Source of the DNA: Platerodrilus igneus
Lineage: Eukaryota > Arthropoda > Insecta > Coleoptera > Lycidae
Length of the DNA: 64,000 bases
Direction: 5' to 3'
NCBI GenBank assembly: GCA_036346225.1
Contig: JARFIW010001739.1
Coordinates: 12,503,001 to 12,567,000 of the forward strand
Shown: in pieces, positions 1-10,529 of the stretch
Position numbering within the stretch: position 1 is the first letter of the stretch
Layout: each line of letters begins with the position of its first letter
Position numbers and translations under genes: made by a program
The notes under the pieces: generated by a model
Told to the model about the DNA's origin: nothing
Database searches by the model: none
Seen by the model: the letters and a program-made list of their open reading frames with translations, nothing else

Positions 1-1
1 C

Positions 2-560
2 CGTGAATTTCGAAACGTGTGGGAAGCTATGCCTTGTGTCGAGCGTACATTGAAAACGCTTGTGGAGGAACTGCGCACCATTGAGCAGAGAAATAATGCT
101 GAAACCGAAAAAAATGCATTTTATGTTAAAAGTAGCGGCACACCGTAGTCTGCTTCAACAGCAAGAAATGTTAAAACTCAAGGTGCTATTTTACAAAATG
201 GTAAAAGGAAAAGCGCTGGGAAAAATTCAAATGTAGGAAATGTAGAAAAAGTGGGCATTTTGCGAAGGATTGTCCAGAATCTATCTGTAGCAGAACAAAA
301 GAAGACAGAGGTAATACACCCTCAGGTCAAATTAAACCTAGTGAAAATGCTGGATCATTCTCTTGCTACAATGATACATCTCCGTCTGAAAATTGGATTG
401 CTGATACTGGCGCAACGGCACACACAACTTCAAATAAAAAATATTTTGCTACGTATAAGGGATTTTCTACACCACAACCATTATGTAAAGCTGATGGTGG
501 AGCTATTTATGCCATTGGAAGCGTCTCTGATATACAAAACGTACGTTCTGTATCTTAGCA
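2..560 (+). pseudogene. Ty1/Copia retrotransposon gag-protease remnant
   Basis: Three Copia landmarks appear in order. First is a gag C-terminal stretch ending in a leucine-rich helix (LKTLVEELRTIEQR, about 56-100). Next is a CX2CX4HX4C zinc knuckle (CRKCRKSGHFAKDC, from 232). Last is the protease active-site motif WIADTGATAHTT (about 388-425), where a D-[ST]-G triad is expected. A stop interrupts the gag frame near 150 and the zinc knuckle sits in another frame, so at least one stop and one frameshift separate the parts. The protease frame stops near 557, and integrase, RT and LTRs are not seen. In the family, gag packages RNA and the protease cuts the polyprotein. The left end is cut by the window edge, so more of the element may lie outside. 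The superfamily call is secure; function is excluded. Confidence 0.85.
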
Positions 561-1271
561 ACTGTGATTTCAAAATAGTTTTTTTTTTAAATTTTTTGTT
601 AGAATACTTTTGACAGTTCACAAACAAGTTGTGTTTCAATATACGTTTTATTACGTTTGTGTCTTATTCCAGACTCAAATAAATAGAAAGTTCAATATTT
701 TGAACCTAATCTATTAGTTTACACAACAATACGGCAATAAAGTGACGGAAATAGCCTTATTGGATGCGCTTGGTTGTGTATTCATTTCTCGGCGATTCTT
801 GCCGTGTGTGATGCTGTAGGAAGAAGAAATAGTTGTTAGTTTTGGAAACTATTTTTACAAAAATTTGTGCAAATTCCGCAATATCTTTTTAAACTTAAAA
901 ACGAACGCTATTCCTTTTTATAGTTAGTCATGCGCTTAGAGCATTACTTATTTTTGTATATAGATGGTTATTATATAAATAAGTATATAATAACATGTTG
1001 ACAGGAAAATAAATAACTCACCCGCTTAAAAGGCTCTATTGGTTTCTACAAAAACATGTAGTAAAAGAGATGCATATGGATAAATAATAAGCCAAACTTA
1101 ATTAGCAAACAAATATATGATACTTATAAGATTAAGTTAGATTCTGCACTAACAATTTTAGATGTGTCCTGTATGGAAGCAAAATTAGTTAGTGTTTATA
1201 ATTGGAATTTAAGTAAAAATACCTCCACAAAACTTTATAAATGATGCCATCTTTTGAAGTATCGACAGAGG
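561..1271. other. AT-rich interval without a recognised feature
   Basis: I see no coding frame, TIR, LTR or tandem repeat here. The sequence is A/T-rich with scattered stops on both strands. Confidence 0.6.
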
Positions 1272-1682
1272 TTATCTCCGTTGAGTTGATTTTTCTCTTT
1301 TCTCTTTTAAAGTTTTTTCAGTTTTGATCCTTGCCTTTTCAAGAAAATTTGATACTTCGTTCCTTGCCTGCTCTATGCCAGCTTCGGCTGCAATCCTACT
1401 TTCGCCAAGCAATTGTACAGCATCTTCTAGAAACTCACCACCTCTTACTTTTACTATTTCAAAATTTTGATAAAGGTCATGTAGTGCGTCTTTCATTATA
1501 GGAACATACTCAAAACGTCTAATTGTTTCTACAACGAATTTGCCAGAAGACTCAGTTGCATTAATGCTTTTTTTGCCAACTGTTATAATATTGTTTATTG
1601 TTGTGACTACTTCACTAGAGAGCACATTTAGGGCTTCTTTGATCCAATCAGAGTTTGACATACTAAAATTTATTGTATACAT
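1272..1682 (-). CDS. Hypothetical protein, 136 aa, helical and charged C-terminus
   Basis: An uninterrupted 136-codon frame runs from an ATG at 1682-1680; the frame stays open upstream to about 1741. A second in-frame Met lies at codon 7. I do not recognise the family. The predicted protein is soluble: no signal peptide or membrane segment is evident. Residues about 85-136 are rich in Glu, Lys, Arg and Ala with heptad-like spacing (AGIEQARNEVSNFLEKARIK), suggesting an amphipathic helix or coiled coil. The middle (VVETIRRFEYVPIMKDALHD) also looks helical. It has no zinc finger, DDE, RT or protease motif, so unlike nearly every other frame in the window it does not look like a TE product. Upstream on the same strand (about 1765) a CAG/GTGTAAGT donor-like site could mark a preceding exon. 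It could be an exon of a host gene, a small single-exon gene, or a chance ORF in AT-rich DNA. Confidence 0.4.
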   Translation of the reverse strand: MYTINFSMSNSDWIKEALNVLSSEVVTTINNIITVGKKSINATESSGKFVVETIRRFEYVPIMKDALHDLYQNFEIVKVRGGEFLEDAVQLLGESRIAAEAGIEQARNEVSNFLEKARIKTEKTLKEKREKSTQRR

Positions 1683-1749
1683 AAAACACTCAAAAATTTT
1701 GTTTTTCGCACAATTTAGACAAATAGAGGAACCATGTAGTTATGATTGA

Positions 1750-2245
1750 AAAAGAAACTTACACCTGTCAATGTGAAATTTCTCAAAATGCAATCGAACT
1801 ACTTGATGTTTTATTTAAGTATGCAAATGCCATTGTTCACTTGATATTTTCACTTTCATAAAATTCATAAAAATTCTTATTATCTAAATATTGAAATTTT
1901 TATTACACTCGGGTGATTACCTATATGCAAATATTTTTCATGCTGCTGAACGCCTTGATTAGCTACCAAACGGACATAGAGAAGGCGACAGTGAATAATT
2001 TTCTTCAAGTACAAGAACAAAGTAAAAGACCAAGTCCGACTTGAACTATAACAGAGGCATGCATTCTGCGATTCAACATAAGCACATTGAATACACATAT
2101 TCTGCGTTAGTTATTCATTGACTCATCATAAAAAAAAACTTATTTATTAAGTATTTCCATGCTTTATTAATGTTGCTGTTTTATTCAACTGTGCAGTAAA
2201 ATATATACTGTTAGTACTACATCTTAATCTTATTAAGATCTCATT
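1750..2245. other. Interval without a recognised feature
   Basis: AT-rich sequence with only short, composition-poor frames. Nothing recognisable was seen before the 5' truncation point of the RTE copy that begins near 2246. Confidence 0.55.
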
Positions 2246-4652
2246 AAGATACGTAAAGGGACATGAAAATTTAATAAGTACGGGTGAGGGTAGGGAAGGA
2301 GCGGTAGTAGGTTTATTTGGTTTAGGCACGAGAAACGACAGAGGAAATAGGCTGGTACAATTTTACGACAAAAACAATTTCACCATCACAAACACACTAT
2401 TTCAACATCATGCTAGAAGACGATACACGTGGAAGATGCCAGGTGATATAAAAAGATATCAAATATATTATTTCTTGTTTGACAACGGTTTAGGAATTAA
2501 ATAAAAGACTGTAGAAGCTACCCAAAAGCATCGTAATTATGAAGGCCGCACTTAAATTTAAAAATTTGAAAAAAAGAAACGGAAAACGGCACTTGGACTT
2601 AGAGAAACAAAAAATAATGATATTCAAGAAAGATTAGAAAAAAGTCAAATGAATTGCTCAAAGATATCGGGAAAATATTTGATACTAAAGAAGTAAAAAC
2701 AGAGTGGAATAACATTAAACCCAGCCTAGACATGGCGGTCAAAGACATTCTGAGGTATACACAAAAAAAATAAAAAACCATGAATAACAAAGGGTATCCT
2801 GAACTTAATAGAAGAAAGACGAAAATACACAAATAAATCAGACGAAACAGGAAAACAAAAATACAAAGCCATATAATGGGAAATTATTCGCAAATACAAA
2901 AAGGCTAAAGAATAATGGATTGGTGAAAAGTGCAAAGAGGTACAAACTAAAATCGAAGTTGGAAAGCCAGATACAGTATACAAACTAATTAGAATGAATT
3001 TTAGGGATATAAAACCGTATAGCAAAAATATAAGGGACGTGGAAGAAACGTCATTATAGAAAATTTAGAGAAAGTGGGTAGATGGTAAAAATATATAGGG
3101 AATTTGTATGCAGGAAAGGAACTAACAGCATTAGAACAGGAATCTTGCATTGTAAGTAATGACTAGGTATATCCTACACTTAGAGATGAATTTGAATTAG
3201 CATTAAAATGCTTGAAAAATGGTAAGGTGCCGGGTACAGATAAGAGGCAAGAAAAAACTCTAAAAGCCGCTGGACAAGCAGTAACAGAACGTCTTTTCCA
3301 AATTGTAAGCTATATGTATGAGACAGACAAGATACCCAAAGATTTCAAACGGAACATTATAGTAACTATACCAAAAAAGAAAGGCGCGGATGGATGTGAA
3401 AATTTTTGAACAATAAGTTTGACAGTACACGTGTCGAAAATATTAACTACAATTGTACAAAGACGAATGGAAAAACGTGCTGAAGAAATACTCGGATAAG
3501 ACCAAGGGGAACACGGGAGGCTATTTTAGCTCTGAAAGTGATAATGGAAAAAACAATAGAAAAAGGGAAAGCGTGTATATAGGGTTTGTAGATCTTGAAA
3601 AGCATTCGACAATGTTAAATGGAAAAAAATGTTCTAAATATCCAAAAAGATTGGAATAAGTTATAGGGATAGACGAATACTACATAACTTATACAAAGAG
3701 CAAGCAGCAGTAATAGAATTAGAGCAGTAACGTAGAGAAGCAAACATTAGGAAAGGAGTGAGACAGGGATGTGCCCTAACCTTATTAGATTTTAACTTGT
3801 ACATTGAAGAGGCAATGAATACTGTCAAATGCAGGAAGACATTTGGAATTACTGTACAGGGACAAAAAATTCATATGCTTAGATTTGCAGATGATGTAGC
3901 GGTATTAGCATTTAGCAAGGAGGAGTGAGAAGCTGCTCTTAATGAAATGGAAACGGCTCTAACAGAGAAATACGGTATGAAAATTAACAAAACTAAAACT
4001 AAAGTACTAGTATGCGAAGGAGGGGAAAATAAATCAAAAACAAGAATACAAATATGTAACACCAACTTACAAGAGGTTAATGATTTTAGCTACCTTGGAA
4101 GCCAAATAAGACAAGATGACAAAAGTGCATAAGATATAAAACACAGAATAGCACGAGGTCGTGCTACATTTAACAAGAAAAAGGAACTATTGTGTTCAAA
4201 GACAACAAACATAGAAACAAGGAAAAGATTGCTTGAAACATATGGGTGGACACAGCACTGTACGGTTGTGAAACCTGGACAGTAGGAGAAGCGGACAAGA
4301 AAAAGGTGGAGCCTTTGAAATGTGGTGCTACAGACGTATGATGACGATATCATGGACAAACAAAGTTAAGAAAGAAGAGGTACTAAAAATGGTAGGGGAA
4401 GAAAGAAATATGTGGTAAACAGTAAAAAATAGGAAAGATAAGCTGATAGGTCACATATACGGCATGAGGGAATATTGAGGAGTATATTAGTAGCAGAGAT
4501 AGTAAAAAAGAGAAGAAGATGTAGACCTAGGTTAAACTACTGTACACAGATAGTGAATGATATAGACTGTAGAAGCTTCAGGGAAATGTGTGGGCGAACT
4601 CAGAATAGAAATCCATGGAAGTACGCATACAACCAGTCCCAAGATGGATAAA
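2246..4652 (+). pseudogene. RTE endonuclease-reverse transcriptase, decayed (copy A)
   Basis: The reading starts in the C-terminal third of the apurinic-type endonuclease (about 2246-2510), continues through a linker (about 2510-3180) and the RT domain (about 3200-4100). It ends in the RTE C-terminal region whose last residues before the stop read NQSQDG. RT landmarks are the KNGKVPGTDK stretch (about 3218), the ENF.TISLTAHVSK block near 3400, RKGVRQGCAL near 3750, and the catalytic FADD at 3884-3895. The C-terminal part shows the ETWTVGEADKKKVE and WCYRRMM motifs. At least six stops or frameshifts break it. In life the protein nicks the target and copies its own RNA there. Copies B and C preserve parts missing here. 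Confidence 0.85.
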
Positions 4653-5930
4653 TTAATGACGAAGAACGTAACTGTACTTAAACATGATGATTATTATAAA
4701 CAACTACAAGTATTGGTTAGGCAATATTCTCGAAAAATGTTAATCGTGTGAAAAGACTTCCTGGAAAACTATTATTTCGGTAAATGTGTAAGTGTTGTGG
4801 ATCTTGGCAACCCCATTCACTGAATCTCGGTGAAATAAGGCATAACATTAGAAAACAATAGAAGAGGAACCGCGCTGTATGCATGCTGTGTGAGAATTTC
4901 AGGGAACTGTGTAGGCTTTCTCAAAATATAAATAAGTGCAGGTACGTGTCCAACCAGTTTTGAGACCGAAAACCTAATGACAAAAAAATAAGCGCAGATA
5001 AATCTGATAATTATTATAAACAACTACAGGTGTTGGTTGTGAAATATTTGTAACTAAGGTTGACTGTGCGAAAAGATATATTGAAAAAAATGTTAAAAAT
5101 CGGTAAATGTTTAAGTGCTGGGGGAACTTGGCAGCCACAAGCTGCTTACCCTCCTTCATAACCTTACATGTGAATTTCCAACACTCCAGTCGAAGGCACT
5201 ACTTTGGCCAGGAAGCGATTTTTTTTACCTGAAAAATTTGGAATTTTGCCGAACCCTTGCTGTTTCAAACAAGGTAGGAATCTTTAACGTGCGTGACAAC
5301 ACTCACACACGGGACCTCCATTTTATCTCTCATCTGAACGAGGGTATATTTTTGTGAAAAATGTTCGCCTAACATTTTTCAAGCGGACCGTGTCGGGATT
5401 TGAACCCGGGACCTTGGGCGTAGTAGTCACTCACATACCATTACGCCACGGAGCTGCCCCCTTCACAACCACTGAAAGTCGGAGAAATAGAGTATATAAT
5501 TGTACAACAATAAAAGGGGACCGAACTGCATCTAACAAGAAAGAACAGCGCCTAAGATGAAAGACAACAAACATAGAACAAGAAGAAAATTGTTGAAAGC
5601 ATATGTGAGGAGCACAGCACAGTATGCCTATAAAATACGGACAGTCTGAAAAGCAGACAAAAAAACGGTAGCGGCCTTGTGAAATGCTGTGCTTCAAATG
5701 TATGAAGATGATAGCATGGGCAGACAAAGTTAATAACAAATAGGTTATAGAAATAGCAGGGGAACTCGGATATCTGTGAAAAAAAATAGGAGAAATAGAA
5801 GGGCATAATAAATTCTAAGGCATTTTTGAGGAATTCTATGGGATATATTACAAGCAGAGATAGGAAAAAAGTGGTAGATGTAGACCAGATGTAAACCAGT
5901 TCCAGAACTGAAGACCTAATGATGATGACT
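4653..5930 (+). repeat. Three head-to-tail RTE 3' ends in copy A
   Basis: Tail 1 follows the ORF stop and ends near 4815. Tail 2 (about 4815-5163) restarts inside the degenerate ORF C-terminus, passes a second ...NQF-like ORF end near 4960 and repeats the ATAATTATTATAAACAAC segment (about 5008). Tail 3 (about 5460-5930) restarts further upstream in the ORF, near the region encoding the SKTTNIETRK block, and ends in CCTAATGATGATGA. Each junction lies in a GCTGCTTAACCC-like stretch that starts the next unit. The repeated pieces are coding remnants plus 3' UTR, so they are truncated RTE copies joined in the same orientation. Confidence 0.75.
5164..5459 (-). mobile_element. tRNA-derived SINE, copy S1 (reverse oriented)
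   Basis: About 296 bp, read on the minus strand. It starts with a tRNA-like head carrying an A box (GGCGTAATGGTATG) and a B box (GGGTTCAAATCCC), then a core with GTGTGAGTGTTGTCACGCAC and GTTAAAGAT, and a body ending ...CACATGTAA. An imperfect 11-bp TSD, CCTTCA[T/C]AACC, flanks it (5153-5163 and 5460-5470). The boxes are RNA polymerase III promoter elements, but this copy is probably old. It sits between tails 2 and 3 of RTE copy A, and copy C keeps the SINE-free site (around 45010-45020). Confidence 0.85.
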
Positions 5931-7319
5931 ACATCTTAACTTCGGATGTCATTACATTTGAAATTTATGTTAAAATTTTTTGCAGTTATTTCAACTTATC
6001 TTACTAGTCTTGCTAGAGTTTTATGGGCAGAATTGAATTCACAACAGAGATCAGACGTAAACAATTCCGCAGTTTGGTGTATCACATCTTGGACAATCAC
6101 TGTACGATGTTGGAGCAACGAAAACCCCAATTCATGTTTGTTCTCGTTGTACCATATCCCTGGGTCATCGGTCAAGTAGAGATGCAGCATCATTTACAAA
6201 GAAAGTAAAATCAGGAGTGAGAGTGAGAGACCAAACTAACAATTGTTTACCATAAAACTTTTATTTTGAATAGCGCGGATACGGTCAAGAATTACATTGA
6301 AGCTCACAAAAATTAAAAACCCACGCGATTAATAGAATAGCAGTCTACCTAGGACTCCGTGCTCTACCGACCAATTTAGTAGGACAAACAGACACCTTTT
6401 CGATTTGTCAAATAATAGATAATATAATACTGTGATTCGCCAAAAGAAGAACAATCAGGATGAAATCGGTTTAAAGTTTGTTATCGAGTATGATTTCTAT
6501 GTCTGCACTAAGAAGCGGTAAAATTTACTTATTACTGTATGTTGCAGAAAGCAAGGCCGCTGGAAACAATTTTGCGTGTACTACATATAGATATTTACGA
6601 AAATGACATTTAGGATGGCAAATTCCAGTAAGAGCTAGAACTTTGAATCATTCGTTAAAACGTCTGAAGAAACGCAATCTCATAATGTTTCTTCTAATGT
6701 AACTTAACTGTAACAAAGAGGACAAAGACATTTTTAGCATCATGCAATTCGGTTTTGACTAGATAATTACCTACCAGAGTCACCGATGCATCGGCTTTCA
6801 TCAAACGTTGCACAACTACCACGTGGCACTCCTCTGTAATGAATTGTGCCGAAAACAAATCTCACTGTCATACCCTAAAACCTTAAAAAGCACGAGTCAA
6901 ATGTCTAAACTATTTACAAGGCTGCAAAGATAGTCACATTTTTCAGGTCGATTTCGGTTAAACAGCCAGGAGATCTAGGAAAATCATCAGAGGCGACCAG
7001 AATTACGCCAATAGCGTTCACTTTTCATGTCGCGCACCTTGAAACGGACTATCCCTTTTGGGTACTCTATATTAAATTTACCTACAGAATTCCTTGTAAA
7101 TTTAGCTAAATGGTGTTTGGAGCTTTTCCACTTCGTAACGAATTATTTAACCAGGCAAATGGTGGAACTAATGTTTCGTTCTTTGTACATTCCTGACATA
7201 AATTCTAATAACTTCGTGACATTCCCAAACATTAAAAATCAATATCATAGTCAACTATTTTCAGTACCACAAAATATATAAACCCTTAGAAATTGAATTT
7301 TTCTTGTGCCGTTTAATCA
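5931..7319. other. Interval with no supported gene
   Basis: No convincing coding sequence. A weak tRNA-like stretch lies on the minus strand at about 6310-6390 (D-arm-like TCGGTAGAGCA), but its B-box position is degenerate, so it is at best an old tRNA-derived repeat. Confidence 0.5.
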
Positions 7320-7593
7320 GCGGCTCCGTGGCGTAGTTGGTATGCGTGTTACTACTATGCTCAAGGTCGCGGATTTGAATTCCGACTCGGTCCGCTTGAA
7401 AATTGTTAGACGAGCATTTTTACAAAAATACGCTCTCTTTCGGATGAGAAGTAAAATGGACGTCCCATGCGTGAGTGTTGTCACACTTGGAACAGCAAGG
7501 GTTTGGCAAAATTCAAAATTTTCCAGCTAAAAAGAAATTCGTTTTCTGGGCAATGTAGTACTTTCGGGCTGAATATTAAAAAATCAAATGTAG
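7320..7593 (+). mobile_element. tRNA-derived SINE, copy S3
   Basis: Same family as S1 and read forward: head GGCTCCGTGGCGTAGTTGG (A box), B-box-like GGATTTGAATTCC, then the conserved core (CGGATGAGAAGTAAAATG..., GTGTTGTCACA) and body (CAGCAAGGGTTTGGCAAAAT). The 3' end is near ATCAAATG at 7584-7590. It lacks part of the core (the CACGTTAAAGATCC segment is deleted). No clear TSD was found. Confidence 0.85.
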
Positions 7594-7604
7594 GGCAATT
7601 ACGA

Positions 7605-7866
7605 CTGGCGGCTTCGTGGATCAGACAGTTTGGCGGATGGTTGCTGATCCTAGGGTTACGAGTTCGATTCCCGACACAGATCACTTGCAAAATGTTAAGT
7701 GAACATTCTTCAAAATAATACCCCCTCGCTCGGATGAGAGATAAAATGTAGGTCCCGTGTGTGAGTGTTGGCACGTATACGTTAAAGATCCGTACGTTGC
7801 TTGAAATAGCAAAAGCTTCCTCTCCAATGTAATACCTTGGAAAAAAATACATTGGAAAATTAAATA
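7605..7866 (+). mobile_element. Related SINE with a different tRNA-like head, copy S4
   Basis: The head differs from S1/S3: GGCGGCTTCGTGGATCAGAC followed by a good B box, GAGTTCGATTCCC (7660-7672). The middle is clearly the same core as the other SINEs: CGGATGAGAGATAAAATG, CCCGTGTGTGAGTGTTGGCACG and ACGTTAAAGATCC, then TTGCTTGAAATAGCAA. The 3' body differs again. Head exchange around a shared core is known for SINE superfamilies with conserved central domains. The end is uncertain (about 7840-7866) because RTE copy B starts right after it. Confidence 0.7.
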
Positions 7867-8019
7867 TAGTGTACACAGCGTACTTAAATTGTAATAAACA
7901 TGATGGCATTCTTTGGGCTAAAAGATTCAGGAGTTAAAATATTCCCCCATACGGATCTACGGGAGGGGACTACTTCGAAAGATACGATCGGAAAGTTCAA
8001 AATAAGAGTCGAGAACATT

Positions 8020-8679
8020 TTGCGAGTCGGAACGTGGAATGTTAGATGTATGAAGCAGGTAGGTACGCTATAAAACATGAAAATTAAAATGAATAGGTTA
8101 GCGCTGGACATAATAGGGATCAGCAAAGTTTGGTGGCCAGAGGGGGGGCATTTTTGGAGTGGAGACTTCAGGGTAATTCATACAGAAGCAGTGGAAGAAA
8201 ATCCGGGTGTGAGGATAGTTATGCAAAAAAAGGTAGGACACTGTGTAGAAAATTACCTAGAAAAAAACGAAAGAGTACTCATGGTTAGATTAGAATCTAA
8301 ACCGGTAAACACAGTAATAATACAAGTATACATGCCTACCTCTAGTTACAGTGACGAAGAAGTAGTAGCGATCTACAAAGATATCGAAGACATACTAAAA
8401 TACGTAAAAGGACATGAAAATTTAATAATTTCGGGAGATTTTAATACAGTGGTAGATGAGGGTAGGGAAGGAACGATAGTTGGTTTATTTGGTTTAGGCA
8501 GGAGAAATGACAGAGGAAATAGGCTGATAGAATTTTGCGACAAGAACAACTTAACAATTACAAACACATTATTTCAATATAATGCTAGAAAACGATATAC
8601 TTGGAAGATGTCAGGGGATATAGAAAGATATCAAATATATTACATTCTAGTTAGACAGTGGTTTAGGAATCAAGTATAA
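8020..8679 (+). pseudogene. RTE endonuclease domain (copy B)
   Basis: Apurinic/apyrimidinic-type endonuclease that nicks target DNA to prime reverse transcription. Visible motifs are the N-terminal TWNVR (about 8033-8047), GISKVWWPEG (where other copies have SEVRWPE), QVYMPTSSYSDEE, the SGDFNTVVDEG metal-binding block (about 8430), and the C-terminal ERYQIYYILVRQWFRNQ. Codons 8077-8679 are open, but upstream the frame is broken between TWNVR and ENMKIK (stop near 8071), and SEVRWP has become SKVWWP. The domain ends at a deletion, so the linker and the DH motif are missing. Confidence 0.85.
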
Positions 8680-10529
8680 GACTGTATAGCAAAAATACAA
8701 AGGACGCGGAAGGAAACGTCATTATAGAAAATGTAGAGAAAGCGGGTAGATGACAAGAATATATAGGGAATTTATATACAGGAGAGGAACTAGCAGCATT
8801 AGAACAGGAATCAGACATGGAAAATGATGACTTGGGATATTCTATACTTGGAGATGAGTTTGAATTAGCATTAAAGGGTCTGAAAAATGACAAGGAGCCG
8901 GGCACAGATAAGGTATAAGCAGAAACTCTAAAACCTGCTGGACAAGCAGTAACAGAACATCCCTTCCAACTTGTAAGCGATATGTATGAAACAGACAAGA
9001 TACCCAAAGATTTCAAACGTAACACTATAGTAACTATACCAAAAAATAAAGGCGCGGATATATGTGAAAATTTTAGAACAATAAGTTTGACAGCACACAT
9101 GTCAAAAATATTTACTAGAATTGTACAAAGACGAATGGAAAAACGAGCTAAAGAAATACTAGGAGAAGATGAATTTGGGTTTATGCAAAACAGGAGAACA
9201 CAGGAAGCTATTTTAGCTCTGAGAGTGGTAATGTAGAAAACAAGAGAAAAAGGGAATAGCGTGTATATAGGGTTTATACATCTGGAAAAAGCATTCGACA
9301 ATGGAAAATGGAAAAAAGTGTTCGAAATACTTAGAAGAATTGGAATGATTTTTAGCAATAGACGAATAGTACATAGCTTATACAAAGAATAAACAGTAGT
9401 AATCAAATTAGAACGTAAAAACATAGAGAGGTAAACATTAAGAGGTGAGACAGGCATGTGCCATATCCCCATTAATTTTTAACTTGTACAGTAGGAGAAG
9501 CGGACAAGATAAAGGTAGAAGCCTTTGAAATGTGGTGCTACAGACGTATGATGAAGATATCATGGGCAGCCAAAGTTAAGAACGAAGAAGTACTAAAAAT
9601 GGTAGGTGAAGAAAGAAATATGTGGAAAACGGTAAAAAATAGGAGATATAGGATGATAACTGACATACTACGGCATGACGCATGAAGAGGTAATGAATAC
9701 TGTCAACTGCAGGAAGACATTTGGAATTACTATGCAGGGACAAAAATTGATATGCCTAGATTTGCAGATCATATAACGGTATTAACATCTAGCAAGGAAG
9801 AGTTAGAAGCTGCTGTTAGTTTAATGGAAAGGGTTCCAACAGAGAGATACGGTATGAAAATTAACAAAAATAAAACTAAAGTACTAGTATGCAAAGGAGG
9901 GGAAAATAAATTCAAAACAAGAATACAAATAGGTAGCAAGAACTTACAAGAGGTTAAGGATTTCCCTTACCTAAGAAACCAAATAACGCAAGATGAGAAA
10001 ATTGCAAAAGAAAAAAAAAAGATTAGCACAAGATAGTGCTACATTTAAAAAATAAAGGCAACTACTGTGTTCAAAGACAAAAAACATAGAAACAAGGAAA
10101 AGATTTCTTAAAGTATATGTGTGGAGCACAGCCCTGTAGGGCTGTGAAGCCTGAACAGTAAGGAAAGCGGACAGGAAATAGGTAAAAGCCTTTGAAATGT
10201 GGTGCTACAGACGAATGAAGAAGATATTATGGACAGATAAAGTTAAGAACAAAGAGGTAGTACAAATGTTAGGGGAAGTGAAAATCTGAAAAACGGTAAA
10301 AAGTAGGAGAGATAGGATGATAGGTCACATATTACGGCATGCGGGAATAGTGCGGAATATATTAGAAGCAGAGATAGAAAAAAAGAGAAATAAAGGTAGA
10401 CCTAAGGTCCACCACTATTGCACACAGATAGTGAAAGATGCAAGGTGTAGGAATTTCAGGCAAATTTGCAGGTCAGCTCAGAACAGAAATAAATGGAGGT
10501 ACGCATCCAACCAGTCCCAAGATGGATAA
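8680..10529 (+). pseudogene. RTE reverse transcriptase and C-terminus, rearranged (copy B)
   Basis: RT blocks follow in order: KNDKEPGTDK (about 8886), MYETDKIPKDFKRN (about 8982), CENFRTISLTAHMSK, GEDEFGFMQNRRTQEAILALR (about 9160-9230), and GFI.LEKAFDN. Then comes an interruption at 9486-9682, after which the frame resumes with the active-site block, where the expected FADD reads FADH (about 9760). The C-terminal KYGMKINK-type block, WCYRRMK and RPKVHHYCTQIVKDA lead to NQSQDG and a stop at 10527-10529. Several stops and frameshifts plus loss of one catalytic Asp make it non-functional. Confidence 0.85.
9486..9682 (+). repeat. Displaced duplicate of downstream RTE coding sequence inside the RT domain
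   Basis: The RT frame runs to AACTTGTACA and then jumps to sequence that belongs about 800 bp downstream in the element (VGEADKIKVEAFEMWCYRRM...). At GGCATGAC it jumps back to the expected GAAGAGGTAATGAATACTG. The normal copy of the segment is also present at about 10160-10345. Microhomology (ACA at the entry, a CATGA/CATTGA-like stretch at the exit) is seen at both junctions. Confidence 0.75.

Larger units (their letters stand above)
2246..5930 (+). mobile_element. RTE-clade LINE, composite copy A (5'-truncated, tandem 3' ends)
   Basis: A non-LTR retrotransposon of the RTE type (CFDP2/BovB-like endonuclease followed by RT) begins abruptly inside the endonuclease and runs to a TGATGATGA-type tail near 5925, the usual RTE 3' end. 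The ORF ends near 4652, but two further 3'-terminal pieces follow head to tail, with a reverse-oriented SINE between the second and third. The same order (ORF, tail 1, tail 2, tail 3) occurs in copies B (7867-11670) and C (39237-45558). Many stops and frameshifts show it is dead. The 5' truncation is typical of LINE retrotransposition. Confidence 0.85.

Noticed and set aside
5380..5450. Possible genuine tRNA gene in the SINE heads (also at 7320, 18349, 54410).
   Set aside because: A and B boxes are present, but each copy continues into the same 300-bp body with TSDs, and no proper acceptor stem is formed; they are SINE heads.
6310..6390. Minus-strand tRNA-like stretch with TCGGTAGAGCA.
   Set aside because: The D-arm is fair but the T-arm/B box is not (GGTTTTTAATTTTTG) and no acceptor stem pairs; not a tRNA gene, at most an old tRNA-derived repeat.
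7481..7909. 142-codon minus-strand frame across the two SINEs.
   Set aside because: Reads through SINE sequence in antisense; no protein motif.
8663..9472. 269-codon minus-strand frame opposite RTE copy B.
   Set aside because: Antisense shadow of the RT coding strand; it is open only because of the sense codon bias and shows no known motif.
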